A DNA stretch of 64,000 nt, from the NCBI RefSeq assembly GCF_001425265.1, contig NZ_LMEC01000001.1, positions 330,036-394,035 of the forward strand, in the 5' to 3' direction. The notes under the pieces are model-generated. The model had not been told where the DNA came from. It was given only the letters and a program-made list of their open reading frames with translations, and searched no databases. This DNA is from Massilia sp. Root418 (GTDB lineage Bacteria > Pseudomonadota > Gammaproteobacteria > Burkholderiales > Burkholderiaceae_D). Below, one piece after another: positions 58,832 through 64,000 of the stretch (its first letter is position 1; each line of letters opens with the position of its first letter). The translations under genes and the position numbers were made by a program.

Positions 58832-61561
58832 ATGGAAACCATCATCGTCTTTAGTCATCTGCGCTGGGACTTCGTCTATCAACGCCCCCAGCAACTGCTG
58901 ACCCGGCTCGCGCAGCACTTCAAGGTGCTGTTCGTGGAGGAGCCGCTGCACGATGACGGTCAGGCCCGGATGACGACCTACCAGCCAGCGTCCAATGTCA
59001 CCGTGTGCCAGCCGCACACGCCGTCGCGCGCCGCCGGCTTCCACGACGACCAGATTCCGCTGCTGCAGCCGCTGCTCGAAGGATTGGTGCCGGACGGCGA
59101 GCAGCCCATCGTGTGGTTCTATACCCCGATGGCCTTGCCGCTGCTGGCCAAGCTGCACCCGTCGCGCGTGGTGTACGACTGCATGGACGAACTGTCGGCC
59201 TTCAAGAATCCGCCGCGCCAGCTGCTGCAGCGCGAGACCGCGCTGCTGAACCGGGCCGACGTGGTGTTCACCGGCGGCCCCAGCCTCTACGAAGCCAAGC
59301 GCACCCGCCATCCGAACGTGCACTGCCTGCCCAGCAGCGTGGACGTGGTGCATTTCGAGCATGCGCTGGACCGCGGCAACAGCCATCCGCTGCAGCAGCA
59401 GATTGCCCGGCCCCGGCTGGGTTTCTACGGCGTGCTCGATGAGCGCCTGGACACGGAGCTGATCGGCGCGCTGGCCGACGCGCATCCCGAATGGCAGATC
59501 GTGCTGGTGGGGCCGGTCGTCAAGATTGCGCCCGAGACGCTGCCGCAGCGTCCGAACGTGCATTACCTGGGCCAGCAGTCTTACGAGGCGCTGCCGCAGT
59601 TCCTGGCCGGCTGGGATGTGTGCCTGATGCCGTTCGCGCTGAACGAGGCCACGCGTTACATCAGCCCGACCAAGGTGCTGGAGTACATGGCCGCCGAGCT
59701 GCCCATCGTCAGCACCGCCATCGCCGACGTGGTCAAGCCCTATGGCGGCACGGTGGCCATCGGCTACAGCCACGCCGAATTCATCACCCACTGCGAGGCG
59801 GCCCTGGCGCAGACGCCGCAGCAGCGCAGCGCCATGGCGGCGAATATGCGCGCGATTGTTGAGCGCACTTCGTGGGACGCCACGGCGGATGCCATGCGCG
59901 CGCTGATCGGCTCGGCCCCGCCCGGTACAGCTGCGGCGGCGGACGCGGACGCGGCGGGCCCCGCCGATGCGGGCGCCGCCCGGGATGCGCAAGCCCCCGC
60001 AGCCGCCGCGCAGGAGCCGGCCAAGGTCAACCCGCTGCGCGCGCAAACGCCGGCGCAACAATTCGGCACCGTCATCATCGGTGCCGGGCCCACCGGGCTG
60101 TCGGCTGCCTATCACCTGGACGCGGACGCTTTACTGCTCGAGCGCGGCGCCACGGTGGGCGGATGGTGCCGCTCGATTCGGCAAAACGGCTTCACCTTCG
60201 ACCATGCCGGCCACATCATGTTTTCCAATGACCCCTACGTGCTGAAACTGTACGACACGCTGCTGGGCGACAACCAGCACTGGCAGATGCGCGAGGCGTG
60301 GATCTACAGCAAGCAGGTGTTTACGCGCTACCCCTTCCAGGGCGCACTGCACGGCCTGCCGCCGGACGTGATCAAGGAATGCATCATGGGCGCCATCGAG
60401 GCGCGCTACGGCAAGGCCGCCGGCGAGGGCGAAGCCAGCGCCGCACCAGCCTGCAAGACCGAGGCCGTGGAAGACTGCTGCGCGGACGGCACGGCGGACG
60501 CCTTCAACGGCAGCGCGGCGCAGGATGGCGGCCAGCAGAAGCAGGACGCCGCGCCGCCGCGCGGCCGCAGTTTCGAAGAGTTCATCCACCAGGTGTGGGG
60601 CGCCGGCATCGCGCGCCACTTCGCCATTCCCTACAACCGCAAGCTGTGGACCGTGCCCCTGAGCGAGATGGAAACCTCGTGGCTGGGCGGGCGCGTGCCG
60701 CTGCCCGACCTGGGCGAAATCATCGACGGCGCACTCAAGCCCGTGGCGCGGCCGATGGGACCGAACGCGCGCTTCGGCTACCCGCGCCGGGGCGGCTTCC
60801 AGGCCCTGATGGACGGCTTCCTGCCGCACATCCGTGGCAAGATTGAGCTGAACGCGGACGTGGTGCAGCTGCTGCCGAGCGAGCGCACCGTGGCGCTGGC
60901 CGATGGCCGCCGCTTCCAGTATCAGCGCCTGATCAGCACCATGCCGCTGCCGGAGCTGGTGCGGCTGGTGGGCGCCGAGGCGCCGCCGGAAGTACGCGCC
61001 GCCGCGCGCGGGCTGCGCCACGTGTCGGTGCGCTGCGTGAACATCGGCATCGCCCGTACCGATGTCACCGACAAGCACTGGATCTACTACCCGGAAGACA
61101 CCATCTTCCACCGCATCTTTGTTCAGGGCAACGCCAGCCCCGAATGCAATCCGCCCGGCGGCTTCGGCTTCACCTGCGAGATCACGTACTCGCCGACCAA
61201 GCCGCTACCGGTCGATGGCGACGCGCTGGTGGCGCGCTGCATCGCCGACTGCGTCAAGGTCGGCATCATGCAGCCGGGCGACCAGGTGCTGACCGCCAGC
61301 CTGGTCGACATGCCGTACGCCTACGTGGTGTACGACCATGCCCGCGCCGCCAACGTGGCCACGGTGCGCACCTGGATGGAATCGCAGGGCATCCTGCTGG
61401 CTGGCCGCTACAGCGAGTGGGAGTACTACAACTCGGACCACGCCTTCATGGCCGGCAAGCGCGCCGCCGAGCTGGCGGCTGCGGCGCTGGAGGCGCCGGT
61501 GCAGGCCAAGGCGGCAAGGGCGGGCGGCTTGCAAGCTGGTAGTTCCGGCGGCGAAGGCTGA
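58832..61561 (+). CDS. glycosyltransferase fused to a UDP-galactopyranose-mutase-like flavoprotein
   Basis: 909 residues from ATG 58832 with AGGAGAACACC upstream. Residues 1-375 form a GT-B fold: METIIVFSHLRWDFVYQRPQQLLTRLA, FYTPMALPLLAKLHPSRVVYDCMDELSAFKN, RPNVHYLGQQSYEALPQFLAGWDVCLMPF and TRYISPTKVLEYMAAELPIVST. A 35-residue Ala/Asp/Pro linker follows, then from about 411 an FAD domain: FGTVIIGAGPTGLSAAYHLDADALLLERGATVGGWCRSI, FTFDHAGHIMFSNDPYV and GYPRRGGFQALMDGFLPHI. An Ala/Cys/Gln-rich insert (about 527-578) splits this domain. Known UGMs make furanose sugars; the fusion suggests making and transferring such a sugar (inference). Confidence 0.9.
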   Translation: METIIVFSHLRWDFVYQRPQQLLTRLAQHFKVLFVEEPLHDDGQARMTTYQPASNVTVCQPHTPSRAAGFHDDQIPLLQPLLEGLVPDGEQPIVWFYTPMALPLLAKLHPSRVVYDCMDELSAFKNPPRQLLQRETALLNRADVVFTGGPSLYEAKRTRHPNVHCLPSSVDVVHFEHALDRGNSHPLQQQIARPRLGFYGVLDERLDTELIGALADAHPEWQIVLVGPVVKIAPETLPQRPNVHYLGQQSYEALPQFLAGWDVCLMPFALNEATRYISPTKVLEYMAAELPIVSTAIADVVKPYGGTVAIGYSHAEFITHCEAALAQTPQQRSAMAANMRAIVERTSWDATADAMRALIGSAPPGTAAAADADAAGPADAGAARDAQAPAAAAQEPAKVNPLRAQTPAQQFGTVIIGAGPTGLSAAYHLDADALLLERGATVGGWCRSIRQNGFTFDHAGHIMFSNDPYVLKLYDTLLGDNQHWQMREAWIYSKQVFTRYPFQGALHGLPPDVIKECIMGAIEARYGKAAGEGEASAAPACKTEAVEDCCADGTADAFNGSAAQDGGQQKQDAAPPRGRSFEEFIHQVWGAGIARHFAIPYNRKLWTVPLSEMETSWLGGRVPLPDLGEIIDGALKPVARPMGPNARFGYPRRGGFQALMDGFLPHIRGKIELNADVVQLLPSERTVALADGRRFQYQRLISTMPLPELVRLVGAEAPPEVRAAARGLRHVSVRCVNIGIARTDVTDKHWIYYPEDTIFHRIFVQGNASPECNPPGGFGFTCEITYSPTKPLPVDGDALVARCIADCVKVGIMQPGDQVLTASLVDMPYAYVVYDHARAANVATVRTWMESQGILLAGRYSEWEYYNSDHAFMAGKRAAELAAAALEAPVQAKAARAGGLQAGSSGGEG

Positions 61562-61629
61562 GTGCTTGTTTCCCAGCGCTACCGGACCTATACTCGCAAA
61601 GCACATCACGTGCTGCGCGAGGCGACAGG

Positions 61630-63951
61630 ATGACGACGGATTTCGACCGGCTGGTGCTGGAGCAGACTCCAGGCGGTGTGGTGGTGGCCAACCGCATGGG
61701 CCAGGTAGTGCATTGGACTGCGGGCGCGGAGCAGATTTTCGGCTATGCCGCGCGGGAAGCCGTGGGCCGCCCGCTGTACGAGCTGATCGGCTTGCCGGGC
61801 CAGGAGTGGACCGGCTTCCTCGATGAACTGGGCCGCAGCGGCGGCATCTACGGCTATGAGTGCCTGCGGCGGCGCAAGGACGGTTCGCCGCTGTTCGTGG
61901 ACGTGGCCAGCAAGATCGTGCACGAGGTGACGCCGGCCGGCGACCGCGTCGAGTACATCCTGTGCTCGAAGAAGGACATCACCCGCCAGAAGGCGCTGCG
62001 CGACGCCAAGCACGTGGAGGCCAAGTTCCGCGACGTGCTGGAGTCTACGCCGGACGGCATCATCATGGCCAATTCCACCGGCCTCATCGTGCTGGCCAAT
62101 ACCCAGGCCGAACGCCTGTTCGGCTACCAGCCGGGCGAGCTGCGCGGCCTGCCGGTGGAGGTGCTGCTGCCGGCGCGCTACCGCGGCGGCCACGTGGCGC
62201 ACCGCGCCAATTATTTCGTCCAGCCGCGCCCGCGCACCATGGGCGCCGGCCTGGAGCTGTACGGGCTGCGCAAGGACCAGGTGGAATTCCCGGTCGAGAT
62301 CAGCCTGAGCCCCATCAGCACCGAGGAAGGCACGCTGGTGATGAGCGCGGTGCGCGACATCAGCGAGCGGCGCACCGCCGAACAGAAGTTCCGCGGGCTG
62401 CTGGAATCGGCGCCGGACGCCATCGTCATCGTCAACCGGCAGGGCGAGATCGTGCTGGTCAATTCGCAGACCGAGCAGCTGTTCGGCTACGACAGGCGCG
62501 AGCTGCTGGGCAAGCGCATGGAAGTGCTGATCCCGCAGCGCTACGCCGCCGGCCACCCGCAGCTGCGCAACAGCTTTTTCGACGCGCCGCGCCCGCGTTC
62601 CATGGGCGCCGGGCTGGAGCTGTACGGCCTGCGCCGCGACGGCACCGAATTCCCCGTCGAGATCAGCCTGAGTCCGCTCGAAACGGAAGGCGAAGTGCTG
62701 GTGTCGAGCGCCATCCGCGACATCAGCGAGCGCAAGCGCATTGAACGCACGCTGCACGAGCAGAAGCTGGAGCTGGAGCGGGCCGGCAAGGCCAAGGACC
62801 TGTTCCTGGCCAGCATGTCGCACGAACTGCGCACCCCGCTCAACGCCATCCTTGGATTTACTCAGCTGCTCAACAACGACACGCTGCCCATCACGGGCGA
62901 GCAACGCAAGACCTTCATGAGCCACATCCTGAAGGCGGGCGAACACCTGCTCACGCTGATCAACGAAATCCTCGACCTGGCCAAGATCGAATCGGGCACG
63001 GTCATGTTCTCGATGGAGCCGGTGGGCCTGGACGAGCTGCTGCAGGAAGCCAACCGCATGGTGGAGGTGGCGGCCAACAAGCGCGGTATCCGCATCATCA
63101 TGTCGCCGGTGGGTGAACTGCACGTGCAGGCCGACCGCACGCGCCTGAAACAGATCGTGCTCAATCTGCTGTCCAACGCCATCAAGTACAACCGGGAAAC
63201 GGGCGTGGTGGTGGTGGACTGCGCCGTGTCCGGCGCGGACAAGGTGCGGGTATCGGTCCAGGACACCGGCCCCGGCCTCAAGCCCGACCAGGTGGACGCG
63301 CTGTTCCAGCCGTTCAACCGCCTGGGGCAGGAAGGCGGCAGCGAGGAGGGCAGCGGCATAGGCCTGGTGGTGACCAAGCGGCTGGTCGAGCTGATGGGCG
63401 GCGCCATCGGCGTGCACAGCACGGCGGGCACGGGCAGCGTGTTCTGGATCGAATTGCCGTTGACCGCCGCGCCGGAAAGCGCGCGCGCTGTCATCGCCGC
63501 GGCCTCGGCCTCGCCCGCCGCGGCGCCGGTAGCGCTGCCCGCGCGCGGCGGCCTGCCCTTGCTGCTCTACGTGGAAGACAACCCCACCAATCTGCGGCTG
63601 GTGCAGGAAGTGCTGGGCTTCCGCACCGACCTGACCCTGATCACCGCCACCGACGGCCTGGCTGGCCTGGCACTGGCGCGCAAGCACCGGCCCGACATCA
63701 TTTTGCTGGACATGAACCTGCCCGGCCTGAACGGGCGCGAAATCCAGCGGCGGCTGCGCGAGCAGCCGGACATGGCCGCCGTGCCGGTGCTGGCCATTTC
63801 CGCCAACGCCATGCGCAACGATATCGACGCCGCGCTGGACGCCGGCTTCTTCCGCTACATCACCAAGCCCATCGACGTGGCCGCCCTGAACGACGCGCTG
63901 GACGCCGCACTCGCCCTGGCGCGCAGCAACGGCAAGGCGCAGGTGCCATAG
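61630..63951 (+). CDS. cytoplasmic hybrid histidine kinase with three PAS domains and a receiver
   Basis: 773 residues with no membrane segment. Order: PAS1 (about 5-120), PAS2 (131-250), PAS3 (252-372), HisKA with His398 in SHELRTPLNAILGFTQLL, HATPase (about 430-610, NLLSNAIKYN, DTGPGLKPDQ, GSGIGLVVTKRL), an Ala/Pro linker and a receiver with Asp694 in LLDMNLPGLNGREI and Lys in RYITKPID. PAS2 and PAS3 are near-duplicates sharing RPR(T/S)MGAGLELYGLR and EFPVEISLSP. It lies 68 bp after the GT-flavoprotein gene and probably signals to an unknown output or a Hpt protein. Confidence 0.95.
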   Translation: MTTDFDRLVLEQTPGGVVVANRMGQVVHWTAGAEQIFGYAAREAVGRPLYELIGLPGQEWTGFLDELGRSGGIYGYECLRRRKDGSPLFVDVASKIVHEVTPAGDRVEYILCSKKDITRQKALRDAKHVEAKFRDVLESTPDGIIMANSTGLIVLANTQAERLFGYQPGELRGLPVEVLLPARYRGGHVAHRANYFVQPRPRTMGAGLELYGLRKDQVEFPVEISLSPISTEEGTLVMSAVRDISERRTAEQKFRGLLESAPDAIVIVNRQGEIVLVNSQTEQLFGYDRRELLGKRMEVLIPQRYAAGHPQLRNSFFDAPRPRSMGAGLELYGLRRDGTEFPVEISLSPLETEGEVLVSSAIRDISERKRIERTLHEQKLELERAGKAKDLFLASMSHELRTPLNAILGFTQLLNNDTLPITGEQRKTFMSHILKAGEHLLTLINEILDLAKIESGTVMFSMEPVGLDELLQEANRMVEVAANKRGIRIIMSPVGELHVQADRTRLKQIVLNLLSNAIKYNRETGVVVVDCAVSGADKVRVSVQDTGPGLKPDQVDALFQPFNRLGQEGGSEEGSGIGLVVTKRLVELMGGAIGVHSTAGTGSVFWIELPLTAAPESARAVIAAASASPAAAPVALPARGGLPLLLYVEDNPTNLRLVQEVLGFRTDLTLITATDGLAGLALARKHRPDIILLDMNLPGLNGREIQRRLREQPDMAAVPVLAISANAMRNDIDAALDAGFFRYITKPIDVAALNDALDAALALARSNGKAQVP

Positions 63952-64000
63952 CAGATATAGCCGCGCGCTGATCCCGCCGCCGCCGGCACTCCCTACAGTG

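Overview
The window is a high-GC chromosomal segment whose gene content and operon order fit a betaproteobacterium of the family Oxalobacteraceae (Massilia, Duganella or Janthinobacterium type). This placement is inferred from protein flavour: a 1348-residue single-chain PurL, the order selO-msrB-yciB-bolA-ppiC, an XrtA-type sugar transferase and an Anbu locus. No rRNA, tRNA, CRISPR array, integrase or intact transposase is visible. Coding density is high, and most very long antisense reading frames are GC-driven shadows.

Layout. 1-9 kb: a partial nnrE/nnrD, a fused hydantoinase/5-oxoprolinase, and an opposing operon of two overlapping receiver-TPR response regulators plus a glyoxalase-like gene. 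9-16.7 kb: purL, a perfect 31-bp palindrome, a tautomerase/class II aldolase pair, an AlkD-like repair gene and a chemoreceptor. 16.7-21.3 kb: one minus-strand run of protein-quality and redox genes (selO, msrB, yciB, bolA and two parvulin-type PPIases). 21.5-28.3 kb: an acyl-CoA ligase followed by a five-gene Liv-type ABC transporter with ATGA overlaps and REP-like hairpins inside. 28.3-33 kb: a chemotaxis operon running receptor, cheR, cheD, triple-CheW protein. 33-38.6 kb: a FadB-like beta-oxidation enzyme, a GNAT, a periplasmic binding protein and nadB.

38.8-41 kb holds the most anomalous spot. An XrtA/PEP-CTERM-type sugar transferase and a PrkA-type kinase converge and both lose their 3' ends at one junction near 40083. 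This is either a real rearrangement or an assembly chimera. 41-45.4 kb: catalase with a co-transcribed LuxR-type regulator that has a degenerate receiver, a DUF1275 membrane protein, a LysR regulator and a small repeat protein.

45.7-48 kb: copA under a textbook CueR/MerR-type promoter (19-bp spacer with a 19-bp dyad). 48-52.2 kb: the complete four-gene Anbu locus (circularly permuted ATP-grasp, alpha-E, transglutaminase-like, Anbu peptidase), a proteasome-related system whose function remains poorly defined. 52.3-55.7 kb: a beta-helix protein, a YdcF/ElyC-like protein and a ZIP transporter. 55.7-64 kb: a manganese catalase, with the ZIP gene 7 bp behind it, diverges from a glycoside hydrolase family 2 gene. 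The latter is followed by a glycosyltransferase fused to a UDP-galactopyranose-mutase-like flavoprotein, and then by a three-PAS hybrid histidine kinase. I infer that this last block is an oxidative-stress and surface-glycan module.
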